Assembly (NCBI GenBank): GCA_002706765.1
Contig: PAJV01000078.1
Location: 124,001-188,000 of the forward strand
Length of the DNA: 64,000 bases
From: Gimesia sp.
Lineage (GTDB): Bacteria; Planctomycetota; Planctomycetia; Planctomycetales; Planctomycetaceae
Reading direction: 5' to 3'
How positions within the stretch are numbered: the stretch's first letter is position 1; each line of letters begins with the position of its first letter. Under the pieces are notes generated by a model. The model was not told the origin of the DNA, did no database searches, and was given only the letters and a program-made list of their open reading frames with translations. Below are positions 19,232 through 29,093 of this stretch, in pieces. The translations under genes were made by a program, and so were the position numbers.

Positions 19232-20230
19232 TTATTTGTAGCTGACTTTGGCGAAGTAGATCGACGTTTTGCCTTCGTGGCTGGAGTAGTAGCTTACGTT
19301 TAACAGGCCATCATGCAGCACCATATTGGCGTAGCTGGTATCGCCGCCACTGGGGAGTTCCAGCAGTTCGGTGAGTGTGCCTTTTTTGACGTCAATCTGG
19401 CAGATGGATGTGTGAGCTTTGGGGGAGTAGAGCCGCACGGTAGCCAGGAACCGGCCATCGGGCAGCTGGAACAGATCGGGACCGCCAATGCGAACGCCGA
19501 GGTCTTTCCATTCCCAGTCGGTGTAGGGAGGGCGGGAGACACCCAGCAGTCCGGTATTCGCACCTTTGGCATCGCGACGCAACAGGCAGTAGCAGGTGTC
19601 ATCTTTGGTGAAGACCAGCGAACTTTCGTTGGTGTAGCCGGTATCAAACAGTTTATCGACGACAGTTTCGTAGTCTTTACCATCACTGCTTTTATACAGG
19701 CGGGTGAAGCGGGGGCCTTCCTTTCCTGTGTGATAGCCGATGCTGTAGACATCGCCGTTATGCCACTTCATACCCCAGAGCCAGACACTGGGATCGCCGA
19801 TTTTATGACCTTTCGACCAGTGTGTGCCATCGTCAGAGAACCAGTTCATCGACTGATGTTTGACGGGTCCAGGCTGGGGCAGCGCAGCAGCGCCACTGAG
19901 CATGAGCTGGCCTTCGGGAGTGACGCTGATCTTGGCGTCGCGGAGATCAGACGTATCGGAGGAGATACGCGCGACCGGTTTCCACGTTTTGCCATCTTTG
20001 GAAGAGAGGACCTGCAAAGATCCGTCGGGTGAGACATGTGCTTTACCCGTGCGGAAGACGCAGAACCATTGATCTTTAAAGCGGGTCAGACCGGTAAATG
20101 CGTTGTGCGGATCCTGGTCCCAGATCTTCTGGACGCTTTCCAGTTTCAGTTGAACTGGTTCGTCTGCATGGAGCAGTGTTGCAGGCAGCAGCAACAGGCA
20201 GGCTGCAAAAAGTGGCGAGGCTGATTTCAT
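19232..20230 (-). CDS. Secreted sialidase-like beta-propeller protein
   Basis: 332 aa. A signal peptide (about 1-22, ending LLHADE) precedes a beta-propeller with Asp-box-like repeats (SKDGKTWKP, SDDGTHWSKG, SSDGKDYET), as in exo-alpha-sialidase-fold proteins. The exact arginine triad of true sialidases was not confirmed, so the substrate is uncertain. It is the last gene of the minus-strand set GntR regulator - M14 peptidase - this gene, 29 bp after the M14 gene. Confidence 0.8.
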   Translation of the reverse strand: MKSASPLFAACLLLLPATLLHADEPVQLKLESVQKIWDQDPHNAFTGLTRFKDQWFCVFRTGKAHVSPDGSLQVLSSKDGKTWKPVARISSDTSDLRDAKISVTPEGQLMLSGAAALPQPGPVKHQSMNWFSDDGTHWSKGHKIGDPSVWLWGMKWHNGDVYSIGYHTGKEGPRFTRLYKSSDGKDYETVVDKLFDTGYTNESSLVFTKDDTCYCLLRRDAKGANTGLLGVSRPPYTDWEWKDLGVRIGGPDLFQLPDGRFLATVRLYSPKAHTSICQIDVKKGTLTELLELPSGGDTSYANMVLHDGLLNVSYYSSHEGKTSIYFAKVSYK

Positions 20231-20259
20231 GGCAGGTTCCTTTGTAAAGATTCAATTTG

Positions 20260-21930
20260 TTATTTTGTGTCTTGAATACGTTCCATGACTGACTGAGGCG
20301 GCTTCCAGCCATACGTTCTGGTTTCTCTGGGGTGATAGAGACAGGTGATAAGATACAGATCACTGGCTTTTGATTTTTCCGGCGGTACATTGATCTGCAC
20401 GTGAGTAAATCCGTCGCCATACCAGGCGAGATAGCCATCGGTGGCGCATTTCTTCAGCAGGTGTCCGTTAAGTCTGATGTCTACCAGATCCGGGTCACGA
20501 TAGGGGATACGCAGCTGAAATGAGATGCCTTGCTCGATTGGCTGTTCTGTGTCAGAAGCGGATTGACCTTGACTGACGGCGAACTTGATTTCAGGGCCTG
20601 CTTCAATAATGGTCTTTAATGCTTCGTGATCGACAGTGGGAATGTTTTTCATATTCTCCAGAAACTCGGTGATATCAGCAGAGAGCAGTGCGGCTGCTTT
20701 GTTCGAAGTCGCGACGAAGTAGGTTTCTCTGCCTGCGGTTTGCGGATAGAGGATGGCTTGCGAGAAACGAGGTTGCAATTTCCAGAGTTCGCTGCGGCTC
20801 TGGCGTCGTGCCTGCGGTGTGGTTCCCCAGGCAGTGACGAAGTGGCCAATATAACCCTGAACCCGGTTCACGGGATACCCTGTGAAATATTCGCCTTTCC
20901 ATCTCTCGTTACCGATCTTCATCAGAGCCTGCAGGCGTGCCAGCCCGCTCTGTTCCCAGCCGACTTCCAATGCCAACACCATGGTGTGATAACGGGCATA
21001 GCCGTAATGCGCTGTATAGAAGTTGGGGCGACCGAGCCAGAGTCTGTTTGACATGGCTGTGAGTGAGGATCCCCACAAGAGCCGCTGGGCATCGGCTTCA
21101 AATCGGTCGTAACCGAAGCCTGCTTTGATGCCTGCGTTGTTAATCGTGTCCGTAATGCGCCAGTCCCAGGGGCGGAGCGACATATTCGAATAGGCGGAGC
21201 CAGTGACTTCAAACATCGTCTGACCACGATAGCGTTCGCGGGTTCCCAGCTGATCGGGCGCGTATTCCTGCAGACCTGTTCCATGCACGTCGACATGCAC
21301 ATCGGGGCGAAACTGATCGATCACGGACAGGACCGCCATGACTTCAGGGGCTTTATCAGGAAGTTTAAATTCGAACGTTTTCAAATCCCAGTTCACGGTA
21401 CCCCCACCTGTGTAGGGATCGATTTTCAGTGAATTACCAAAGCGATCGGTTTCAAAATAAGCGTATGGATTGATGATGGGGATGATCAGCAGCAGTTGGT
21501 TCTCGCGGGTTTTGACGGCTTCCGGATCGTCACTGAGAGCCCATTCGATGAAGTGCAGGACGGCTGTCGTGCCACTGCGCTCGGGGCCGCCATGCAGGGC
21601 GGTCACCAGGCAGACCTGTTTCAATTTGTCATCTTTTTTCGGATCGGTGATTTTCAGCATCGGCAGCGGGATGCCTTCGAGAGTAACGCCGATACGATTT
21701 ACCTGAACCCGGTCGGGACAGGTTTCTTCCCAGTATTTTAAGGTCTCGGTGTATTCTTTGAGCGTCAGTCGATGCAGTTTTTTCTGCCAGGGTTGAGGCA
21801 GACGGGCCAGTTTCTGTTTGAGGTCTGATTGTTCTTCGGCCTGTAATGCAGGCGCGATCAGAAATGCGCAGGTGAAGATCCATAAACAGGAAATGATTCG
21901 GAGTTCCGACAGTCGATTTCTGTGAGTCAT
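20260..21930 (-). CDS. Secreted M14-family zinc carboxypeptidase-like protein
   Basis: About 556 aa with an N-terminal signal/TM segment (IISCLWIFTCAFLIAPALQA). Zinc ligands are visible as HGGPE (HxxE) and, later, DVHGTG; the general-base glutamate is likely the one in LALEVGWEQ. The C-terminal region is beta-rich. M14 enzymes remove C-terminal residues or cleave peptidoglycan-type or conjugated amino acids. The start at 21930 was chosen because AGGA precedes it, while the longer frame starts with TTG at 21975. It lies 41 bp downstream of the GntR-type regulator and is probably cotranscribed. Confidence 0.85.
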   Translation of the reverse strand: MTHRNRLSELRIISCLWIFTCAFLIAPALQAEEQSDLKQKLARLPQPWQKKLHRLTLKEYTETLKYWEETCPDRVQVNRIGVTLEGIPLPMLKITDPKKDDKLKQVCLVTALHGGPERSGTTAVLHFIEWALSDDPEAVKTRENQLLLIIPIINPYAYFETDRFGNSLKIDPYTGGGTVNWDLKTFEFKLPDKAPEVMAVLSVIDQFRPDVHVDVHGTGLQEYAPDQLGTRERYRGQTMFEVTGSAYSNMSLRPWDWRITDTINNAGIKAGFGYDRFEADAQRLLWGSSLTAMSNRLWLGRPNFYTAHYGYARYHTMVLALEVGWEQSGLARLQALMKIGNERWKGEYFTGYPVNRVQGYIGHFVTAWGTTPQARRQSRSELWKLQPRFSQAILYPQTAGRETYFVATSNKAAALLSADITEFLENMKNIPTVDHEALKTIIEAGPEIKFAVSQGQSASDTEQPIEQGISFQLRIPYRDPDLVDIRLNGHLLKKCATDGYLAWYGDGFTHVQINVPPEKSKASDLYLITCLYHPRETRTYGWKPPQSVMERIQDTK

Positions 21931-21971
21931 GTTTTTTGTCCTGTCGTGCGTAAATGACCGGTTGCAGCAGC

Positions 21972-23144
21972 TCAAGCAGTGGGGGCGGGGGGCGGCCCCA
22001 GGGTTTGTCCCTTGCTGGTATTAATAGGCATGGGGAAGACTTCCGCAGAATCCAGGGGCAGCGTGCCCTGTTTCATCTGCGTGAGCAGTTCTGCTGCTTT
22101 CTGGCCAATAGCGATTTCGTCCACAGTAATTGAGGAGAGACGGCTCTGGATTGCGCCGTTGCGGACGGTGCCTCCGAAGCCCAGCAGCGAAATATCCTCG
22201 GGAACCCGCTTTCCCAGTTTCCCCAGCAGCAGGTAGATCAGTTCAGCCAGGGAATCGAAGGTCGCAAAAATGGCGGTGGGAGGCTGTTCGCGCTGGAACA
22301 TGGTTTCCAGTGTCTGCAGCAGGTCCTGTTCGTAATCAATGGGATGAAGCTGGGAACTCGGGCCATGGAAAATAAATGGCTCCGGGCAGGGTAACGCTTG
22401 TGACGCAATCGCTTCGCGCAGACCTGCTTCGTATTCGATCGAAGCACTGGCGCGATGCGGCGAAAACAGGGCCAGTGAACGATGTCCCTGTTCCAGCAGC
22501 GTCGTTCCAGCCAGTCTGCCCACATCACGGAAAGGAATGGAGAGCAAGGGGGCCTGCACGCCTTCCACTTCGCGATGGCAGAAAACAACAGGAATGCCAT
22601 GCTGCTGGAGTTGACGGATCTGGTACGCCGGGGTCGCTGGAACTGTGGCGGGGACCAGCGCGACTCCCGCAACATGTTTATCAATCAGCTGCAGAATCGT
22701 ATTCCCCTGGGCGTCAACTTTGTTCTCGGTACAGCAGACAAGAACCTGGTGCTGGGTTAACGAGGCAGCCTGTTCAAAGCTGCGTTGCAGGGAAGGGTAA
22801 TAGCCTGTACGCGTTTCGGGAAGAACAAAGGCAAAAATATCCAGTGGTTTGGAAACCGGGAGTGGAGGCCTGGTGCTGACAAAAGAACCTTTGCCATGGA
22901 TCCGATTCACCCAGCCCTGTTCTTCCAGCAGTTGCATTGCGTTGCGCACAGTAGTCCGGGCCAACTGGTGTGTTTCGCAGAGCTGATGTTCGGAAGGCAG
23001 GGCTTCACCGGGACGAATCTCCCCCGTCGTGATCTGCTGGATGAGCTGTTCAACGAGCACCATATATTTGGGACGCTGTTTTCCAGCGGAATGCGAACCG
23101 GTGGGCGTTGTGTTCTGGATTGTCTCTGGAGCACGTGCTGCCAT
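21972..23144 (-). CDS. GntR-type DNA-binding / LacI-type sensor hybrid regulator
   Basis: 390 aa. The N-terminal winged helix of GntR type (about 25-95) reads GEIRPGEALPSEHQL...ARTTVRNAMQLLEEQGWV and GKGSFV. The rest is a periplasmic-binding-protein-like sugar sensor (Peripla_BP_3/AraR type), with IFATFDSLAELIYLLL and GFGGTVRNG. This architecture, like AraR, points to sugar-responsive control. A perfect palindrome lies in the divergent promoter region at 23196-23220. It likely controls its own operon and the plus-strand glycosidase set. Confidence 0.9.
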   Translation of the reverse strand: MAARAPETIQNTTPTGSHSAGKQRPKYMVLVEQLIQQITTGEIRPGEALPSEHQLCETHQLARTTVRNAMQLLEEQGWVNRIHGKGSFVSTRPPLPVSKPLDIFAFVLPETRTGYYPSLQRSFEQAASLTQHQVLVCCTENKVDAQGNTILQLIDKHVAGVALVPATVPATPAYQIRQLQQHGIPVVFCHREVEGVQAPLLSIPFRDVGRLAGTTLLEQGHRSLALFSPHRASASIEYEAGLREAIASQALPCPEPFIFHGPSSQLHPIDYEQDLLQTLETMFQREQPPTAIFATFDSLAELIYLLLGKLGKRVPEDISLLGFGGTVRNGAIQSRLSSITVDEIAIGQKAAELLTQMKQGTLPLDSAEVFPMPINTSKGQTLGPPPAPTA

Positions 23145-23195
23145 GGTTTCGTTTTTTAATTCGATTCAGGGTTGAAATTGGATGCGGATGTGGTT

Positions 23196-23220
23196 ACTTG
23201 TATTTAAATAAGATACAAGT
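23196..23220. promoter_or_regulatory. Candidate operator of the GntR/LacI hybrid regulator
   Basis: Inverted repeat acttgtat - 9 nt - atacaagt, perfect over 8 bp per arm, lying 52 bp upstream of the regulator start and 117 bp upstream of the divergent glycosidase. AraR-type operators have a comparable shape (family knowledge); the assignment is an inference from position. Confidence 0.65.
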
Positions 23221-23336
23221 TGTTTGTGTGATGTCAACTGTGAATATAGATGTAATGGTGAAAATCAGGTCGGTCGCTCCGTGTGATCAATGGTAAACAG
23301 GTACAACATGTCTTAACTGGCAGTAAGGGGATTCAG

Positions 23337-24821
23337 ATGAAGCAATTGATGGTAATGCTGTTGGTAGTCCTGGGTTTTCTGGATCTTTCACAGATCCGGT
23401 CTGGTGAAGAGAAGCAGGCAGAAAAGCCACTCGAAATTGGCGATCGCCGCGAACTTTTTGTGGATGATTATCTGATTGGGAGTCTGAAAGGTGCGGAGCT
23501 TCGACTGCATCATCCCGTTGATGAAGGGCCTGTGTTGAAGTTTGATCAACCCTGGGAGGGGCTGTTTTGTGGATACTGTACGATCATCAAGGACGGTGAT
23601 GTGTATCGGGCCTACTATCGAGGACGACCCAGTGCCGGCGCTGATGGTGATGTGGGTGAGGTCTATTGCTATGCAGAATCCAAAGATGGCGTGAACTGGA
23701 CCAAGCCGGAGTTTACGCAGTATGAGAAGCAGGGACATAAGAAGAACAATATCATTCTGGCTGACGCGGCGCCGATGACGCACAACTTCTCTCCGTTTCT
23801 GGATACCCGCCCGGATGTCCCGGCAGCTGAAAAGTACAAGGCGCTGGGGGGAACGATGAAGAGTGGTCTGGTCGCTTTTACTTCTCCCGATGGGATTCAC
23901 TGGAAACAGCATCCCGCCGGAACCGTGATTCCCACAAAGCTGGTGCCTTATCCGTATATGTTTGACTCACAGAATGTTGCTTTCTGGTCTCCTGTTGAGA
24001 GCAAGTATCTCAGTTATTTTCGGGTATTCAAAGATAAAATTCGTCGCATCGCCCGCAGCGAGAGTGATGATTTCATTCACTGGTCCGCGCCGGTATTGAT
24101 GGAGTATACAACCCTCGACGGCGAGGCTCCGATTGAGCATCTTTATACGAACCAGACACATCCTTATTTCCGTGCTCCTCATATTTATCTGGCGATCGCC
24201 GCCCGGTTCATGCCGGGACGCCAGGTGCTGACCGATGAGCAGGCGAAAGAAATTGGTGTGCATCCCCGTTATTTCAAGGATACCTCGGATGCGATTCTGA
24301 TGACGACACGCGGCGACGATACCTATCAGAGAACGTTTCTGAGTGGTTATATCACCGGAGGCATCGGTGCCCAGAACTGGGTTTCACGGACGAATTACCC
24401 TGCATTAAATGTGGTGCAGACAGGCCCCGCGGAAATGTCGGTGTATGTGAATCAGGATTATGCCCAGCCGACGGCACATCTGCGGCGGTACTCGTTACGT
24501 CTGGACGGGTTTGCTTCATTGCATGCCGACTATGCGGGGGGCGAGATGGTTACTAAACCGCTGGTATTTGATGGATCAGAGCTGTCGCTTAACTTTTCCA
24601 CTTCCGCTGCCGGGGGGATCAAAGTTGAAATTCAGGATGAACAGGGACAGCCGCTTCCCGGGTTCACGCTGGCTGACTGTCGTGAGCAGATCGGCAACGA
24701 AGTGGACCGGGTTGTCTCCTGGAAGCAGGGGAGCGATTTGAAATCGCTGAGTGGCAAGCCGGTGCGTCTGAAGTTTGTGATGAAAGACGCGGATCTGTAT
24801 TCGCTGCAGTTTCAGAAATGA
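23337..24821 (+). CDS. Secreted glycoside hydrolase-like (five-bladed propeller) protein
   Basis: 494 aa. A signal peptide (about 1-22, MKQLMVMLLVVLGFLDLS) precedes a propeller fold resembling the GH32/GH43-type fold (DRRELFVDDYLIG, TIIKDGDVYRAYYRG, ESKDGVNWTKPEF). The catalytic acids were not assigned with certainty. The start is supported by AAGGGG 6 nt upstream of 23337; an earlier frame from 23283 includes leader-like sequence. It heads a plus-strand set with the Gfo/Idh/MocA and SDR genes, divergent from the regulator. Confidence 0.78.
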   Translation: MKQLMVMLLVVLGFLDLSQIRSGEEKQAEKPLEIGDRRELFVDDYLIGSLKGAELRLHHPVDEGPVLKFDQPWEGLFCGYCTIIKDGDVYRAYYRGRPSAGADGDVGEVYCYAESKDGVNWTKPEFTQYEKQGHKKNNIILADAAPMTHNFSPFLDTRPDVPAAEKYKALGGTMKSGLVAFTSPDGIHWKQHPAGTVIPTKLVPYPYMFDSQNVAFWSPVESKYLSYFRVFKDKIRRIARSESDDFIHWSAPVLMEYTTLDGEAPIEHLYTNQTHPYFRAPHIYLAIAARFMPGRQVLTDEQAKEIGVHPRYFKDTSDAILMTTRGDDTYQRTFLSGYITGGIGAQNWVSRTNYPALNVVQTGPAEMSVYVNQDYAQPTAHLRRYSLRLDGFASLHADYAGGEMVTKPLVFDGSELSLNFSTSAAGGIKVEIQDEQGQPLPGFTLADCREQIGNEVDRVVSWKQGSDLKSLSGKPVRLKFVMKDADLYSLQFQK

Positions 24822-24845
24822 GTGAAAAGTTCGGTACATGAAGAT

Positions 24846-24894
24846 AACTCCGGAGGAGCTGAGAAAATGAACTCAGTCTTTTCCGGAGTTTTTT
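24846..24894 (+). terminator. Intrinsic terminator after the glycosidase-like gene
   Basis: The 9-bp arms aactccgga and tccggagtt flank a 27-nt loop and are followed by TTTT. It lies 25 nt past the stop and may give partial termination before the dehydrogenase gene. Confidence 0.75.
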
Positions 24895-25014
24895 GATGGC
24901 CTCTTCTTGCTGATTCGCAGCGTCGCTTTAAGATGAGTATTTGAGTTTCAGGTAACCCGGGATCAAATTGAATATCATTTGCATGCCAACCAATTGTTGA
25001 GAGAGCAGACAGCG

Positions 25015-26034
25015 ATGACGGAACAAAAACGATTACTGGTTGTGGGCGTTGGTTCAATTGGTGAGCGGCACTTACGTTGTTTCCAGTCGACAGGTCGAGT
25101 CGAGGTTTCGATCTGTGAATTGAATGACGGGTTGCGATCAAAGATTGCGGATCAGTACGGAGTCGAGCGACAGTATGCGGATCTGGAAACCGCGCTGTCG
25201 GAGCCGCACGATTGTGCGGTCATTGCCACGCCTGCCCATGTGCATATTGCCAATTCGATTCAGGCAGTCCAGGCGGGGCTGGATCTGTTTATTGAGAAGC
25301 CGTTAAGCACGAGTGTCGAAGGGATTGGAGAACTCCAGACGCTGCTGCAGGAAAATGATCGTAAGGCGGCAGTTGCGTATGTGTATCGTGCACATCCCGC
25401 TCTGGCAGCGATGAAGTCGGCACTGGACTCCGGTAAATTTGGCAAGCCGGTTCAACTGGTGGTCGTTTCAGGACAGAATTTTCCCACGTATCGCCCGGCT
25501 TACCGGGATATTTATTATAAGTCACATGCCACCGGCGGGGGGGCGGTTCAGGATGCTTTGACGCATTCGATGAATGCCGGCGAATACCTGGTGGGCTCCG
25601 TGGATGCACTTGTGGCAGACTTCTCACATCAGGTGCTGGAAGGGGTTGATGTCGAAGACACCGTACACGTCATCACCCGGCAGGGTAATGTGCTGGGCAG
25701 TTTCAGTCTGAATCAGCATCAGCCTGCGAATGAATCGATGATTACTGTCATCTGTGAGCGGGGTATGCTGCGATTTGAATATCAGAAAAGCTGGTATCGC
25801 TGGGTTACTGAACCGGACGGGGAATGGCAGGTCGGTTTCCAGGAAACACTGGAACGAGATACGTTATTTCAACGACAGGCGAGTGCTTTTCTGGACTATC
25901 TGGATGATACAAGTCCGCCTTTATGCCCGCTCTCAGCGGGGCTGCAGACGCTGGCGGTGAATCTGTCGATTCTGGATTCGGTGAAAAAACGAACCTGGAT
26001 AGAACCGGCTCAATTTCTTTCTTCCTTAACCTGA
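25015..26034 (+). CDS. Gfo/Idh/MocA-family oxidoreductase
   Basis: 339 aa. The N-terminal Rossmann fold is marked by GVGSIGERHLRC (residues 9-20) and the catalytic-lysine motif EKPLS (about 98-102); a C-terminal alpha/beta substrate domain follows. Family members oxidise or reduce sugars, inositols and sugar acids with NAD(P). The start at 25015 (MTEQKRLLVVG) fits the family; the 12-residue upstream extension is dropped. It is 20 bp from the SDR gene, so the two are probably cotranscribed in the sugar-related cluster. Confidence 0.9.
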   Translation: MTEQKRLLVVGVGSIGERHLRCFQSTGRVEVSICELNDGLRSKIADQYGVERQYADLETALSEPHDCAVIATPAHVHIANSIQAVQAGLDLFIEKPLSTSVEGIGELQTLLQENDRKAAVAYVYRAHPALAAMKSALDSGKFGKPVQLVVVSGQNFPTYRPAYRDIYYKSHATGGGAVQDALTHSMNAGEYLVGSVDALVADFSHQVLEGVDVEDTVHVITRQGNVLGSFSLNQHQPANESMITVICERGMLRFEYQKSWYRWVTEPDGEWQVGFQETLERDTLFQRQASAFLDYLDDTSPPLCPLSAGLQTLAVNLSILDSVKKRTWIEPAQFLSSLT

Positions 26035-26054
26035 TCTGATTTTTTGAGAGTGCA

Positions 26055-26858
26055 ATGAATTCTACACCCGAACCGACGATCCAACAGTTATTTGACCTGA
26101 GTGGCAAGACCGTGCTGATTTCCGGTGCCAGCGGTTACCTGGGAAGCGCGATGGCCCGGGGACTGGCCGAAGCGGGTGCACGACTGGTAATCAGCAGCCG
26201 CAATGCAGAACGGGCACAACAGGCGGCCAGTGAACTGCCCGACCCGCAGCAGGTGGGACATCTGGGAGTCGAACTGGATCACATGGACGAAGCGTCTCTC
26301 GAACGGGGCTTTGAGTCGGCCTGCGAGGCAGCCGGTCAGATTGACGTACTGGTAAATAATGGCAACGATCCGGTGGGTGAAGACTGGCGGACGGTCACAG
26401 CTGAAGCTTTTACGCGTCATCTGCAGAATGCAACCGGTTTTTTTCTACTGGCTCGCAAGTTGAGAGATCATGTTGTGTCGCGACAGGCGCAGGGCAATGT
26501 GATCATGATTGGCTCGATGTATGGTGTTGTGGGCTCTTATCCGGCTGCATACGAGGGCATCTGTAATGCCAGCCCGGTTGCTTATCACACGATGAAGGGG
26601 GGCGTGATTCATCAGACCCGGCATCTGGCCGTCTACTGGGCGAAAGACGGAGTGCGAGTGAACTGTCTGAGTCCCGGTCCATTTCCTTCCGAGGCAGCAC
26701 CGGAGGGACTGGCAGAACGATTGAATGCGCACAGCCCCATGGGACGCATGGGAAAGCCGTCTGAATTGAAGGGGGCAATCGTCTTTCTTGCCAGTGATGC
26801 CAGCAGTTACATCACAGGGCAAAATCTGCTGGTCGATGGTGGCTGGACGGCCTGGTAG
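26055..26858 (+). CDS. SDR-family oxidoreductase
   Basis: 267 aa. The cofactor motif reads SGASGYLG, NNG replaces the usual NNAG, and the active site YHTMK (YxxxK) with an upstream MIGSM serine is intact. It ends with a typical LLVDGGW. It likely acts on a sugar or sugar acid with the Gfo/Idh/MocA enzyme 20 bp upstream (inference from context), as in gluconate or related pathways. In contrast to the SDR at 4044-4814, all catalytic residues are present. Confidence 0.9.
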   Translation: MNSTPEPTIQQLFDLSGKTVLISGASGYLGSAMARGLAEAGARLVISSRNAERAQQAASELPDPQQVGHLGVELDHMDEASLERGFESACEAAGQIDVLVNNGNDPVGEDWRTVTAEAFTRHLQNATGFFLLARKLRDHVVSRQAQGNVIMIGSMYGVVGSYPAAYEGICNASPVAYHTMKGGVIHQTRHLAVYWAKDGVRVNCLSPGPFPSEAAPEGLAERLNAHSPMGRMGKPSELKGAIVFLASDASSYITGQNLLVDGGWTAW

Positions 26859-26978
26859 CATACCGGACAAGATGACGGTCTCGAAATGCCCCGCTGTTTT
26901 GCTAGAATAAACGATTGCTGACTGCAGCAGGGACTGCGGAGATACGTTTGATACTGGTACAACACTGCTGGAATTGCC

Positions 26979-28616
26979 ATGGATGCAGGGATAACTGATT
27001 CAATTGGTGGCCTGGGCCTGTTTCTGCTGGGCATGGTGATTCTGACCAGTGGCCTGAAAGATCTGGCAGGCGGCACAATTCGACGGATGATTGCCCGATT
27101 CACCAAAAGCATTCCGACCGGGATCGCGACGGGGGTCATCGTCACTGCTATTCTGCAGTCTTCAAGTGCCACGACCGTCACAGCCGTCGGATTTGCCGGG
27201 GCAGGGCTGCTCACATTAACCGAGTCGCTGGGGATTGTATTCGGTGCGAATCTGGGGACAACCGTCACCGGATGGATCGTGGTTCTGTTTGGTTTCAAAC
27301 TGAAACTGGGGCAGATTGCCTTTCCGCTGGTACTGGTGGGGGTGCTGCTCAATCTGTTTGGTAAGAAACGAATCGGCCTGATCGGATTCACCATCGCCGG
27401 ATTCAGCCTGATTTTTGTGGGGCTCGATATTCTGCAGGAAGGGATGTCCGGCCTGGCGGAGATGGTCAGCCCGGAATCATTTCCGCAGGACTCCTGGTGG
27501 GGCAGGCTGCTGTTGCTGCTGATGGGAGTAGGCATTGTGCTGGTCACACAGTCTTCCAGTGCGGGTGTCGTGATGGCGCTCACCGCGCTGCATTCAGGAG
27601 CTATTTCCCTGGCCCAGGCGGGTGCGCTGGTGATCGGCTTTGGTATCGGTACCACCTTTACTGCGCTGCTCGCCTCACTGGGGAAATCGGTGGCCGCGCG
27701 ACGCACCGGGCTGGCGCATGTATTCTACAGCCTGGTGACTGCGACTCTGGCCTACTTTCTGTTGCCTGTCTATGTCTGGTTCTGGGAAGAGTATGCCGGC
27801 CCCGCCAGTGGCATCTCATCCGATATTGCGCTGGTGACGTTTCATACGTTGTTCAATCTTCTGGGACTGATGCTCATAGTCCCGTTTACGAAACCATTTT
27901 CCGCGTTGATTATTCGCCTCATCCCGGAAGCCGTTAATGATCAGACAGAAAGACTGGATGAATCTTTGCTTTCCAATCCTAACGTTGCCATCGAAGCGGC
28001 ACGTTCGACACTGGTTGACGTGTTTCAATGTATTCTGCAACTGATGCATAAGCTGTTCACATCCGAAGTGGCGCGGGAAGAACTGGATGAAGAATTTGCT
28101 CAGTACCATGATACGCTGGAAACCACCTCCCATTACCTGCGACAGATCAATGTGACCGGTTCGGATCAACCGACGGTCCATTCTTCGCAGGAAGTGGTAT
28201 TGGCGCTGGATCATCTGCAGCGTTTAATGCGGCGGTGCGATGAAATGGAACGACTGAGTTCAGCCAATGAGAACCAGACTCTGAGCAGGTTTGTGGATGA
28301 GCTGAACGAAAAGATTCAGCATCTGGAGCAGACCTTAAATAATGGTTTTTCAGAGAGTGATGAAGGAGCATTGCAGGACTTCTGGGAGAATTGGGATAGT
28401 CAGCAGAAAGAGACACGTCGAGAATTTACCCAGTCAGCGACTACTGCCGATGGTCAATTCGATAACCTGCTGCAGCAACTGGATGCCTTTCGCTGGCTGA
28501 CGCGCATCAGCTATCATCTCTGGCGTATCGTGCATCATCTGCAAGGCGCCCGGCTTATTTCCAACGGTAAACAGGAACAAGCCCCCGCTGCACCCAGGGA
28601 GACAGAAGAGGCTTGA
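26979..28616 (+). CDS. Na+/phosphate cotransporter with C-terminal PhoU-like region
   Basis: 545 aa. The N-terminal 310 residues carry the NptA/PNaS duplicated core, with the two QSSSA motifs (AILQSSSATTVT and VTQSSSAGVV) that line the transport path, and about nine TM helices. The C-terminal 220 residues are helical and PhoU-like (LVDVFQCILQLMHKLF...), probably regulating transport. It takes up phosphate with sodium, consistent with a marine or brackish lifestyle. It stands alone after the SDR gene. Confidence 0.9.
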   Translation: MDAGITDSIGGLGLFLLGMVILTSGLKDLAGGTIRRMIARFTKSIPTGIATGVIVTAILQSSSATTVTAVGFAGAGLLTLTESLGIVFGANLGTTVTGWIVVLFGFKLKLGQIAFPLVLVGVLLNLFGKKRIGLIGFTIAGFSLIFVGLDILQEGMSGLAEMVSPESFPQDSWWGRLLLLLMGVGIVLVTQSSSAGVVMALTALHSGAISLAQAGALVIGFGIGTTFTALLASLGKSVAARRTGLAHVFYSLVTATLAYFLLPVYVWFWEEYAGPASGISSDIALVTFHTLFNLLGLMLIVPFTKPFSALIIRLIPEAVNDQTERLDESLLSNPNVAIEAARSTLVDVFQCILQLMHKLFTSEVAREELDEEFAQYHDTLETTSHYLRQINVTGSDQPTVHSSQEVVLALDHLQRLMRRCDEMERLSSANENQTLSRFVDELNEKIQHLEQTLNNGFSESDEGALQDFWENWDSQQKETRREFTQSATTADGQFDNLLQQLDAFRWLTRISYHLWRIVHHLQGARLISNGKQEQAPAAPRETEEA

Positions 28617-28634
28617 TTTGAATGAGAAACGGTT

Positions 28635-29093
28635 TTATTTTTTGTCTTCCAGTTCGAAGGTAAAATCATTTTCCTGATCTGGTTTGACATTCGCAGTGAG
28701 TCCCGATTTTTGCGCGTTTCCATATACTGTGGGGATCAGCGATGTTTCCTTGATGACCACATCTGCTTCATCCAGATTGGCTCCCTCTGCAGGGCCTTCG
28801 GTCCGAATGCAGGTAATCGCCACACGATGTTCCCCTGCGATCGCGCCGTCGCCTTCTTCGAAAGTGCGCAACTGAAAATGACCGTCTTTATCAGTACGTC
28901 CGACGGCCGCCTGTGTCTGAGCACCGTTGGACTGGAAGACGATGGTTGCCCCCTCAAGTGGTGACCCGTTGAACTTTACCGTACCAGAGGCGGGGTAAGT
29001 GGGAGGACGCTGTTTTGTCCATTTGTCTTCTGCCGATCCGGAACAGGCCGGGCAGAGAATTATTAAGAGTAATAAAATCAGTGAGCGACGCAT
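28635..29093 (-). CDS. Lipoprotein with carboxypeptidase-regulatory-like (transthyretin-like) domain
   Basis: 152 aa. The signal peptide ends in a lipobox LCPAC-SG with the lipidated cysteine at about residue 17. The mature part is a beta-sandwich resembling carboxypeptidase regulatory domains (ASGTVKFNGSPLEGATIVF ... TDKDGHFQLRTF ... GEHRVAI). Many such small lipoproteins follow DUF1559 genes in planctomycetes; here it is the next gene on the same strand, 155 bp downstream. A role in surface or envelope structure is inferred only. Confidence 0.85.
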   Translation of the reverse strand: MRRSLILLLLIILCPACSGSAEDKWTKQRPPTYPASGTVKFNGSPLEGATIVFQSNGAQTQAAVGRTDKDGHFQLRTFEEGDGAIAGEHRVAITCIRTEGPAEGANLDEADVVIKETSLIPTVYGNAQKSGLTANVKPDQENDFTFELEDKK

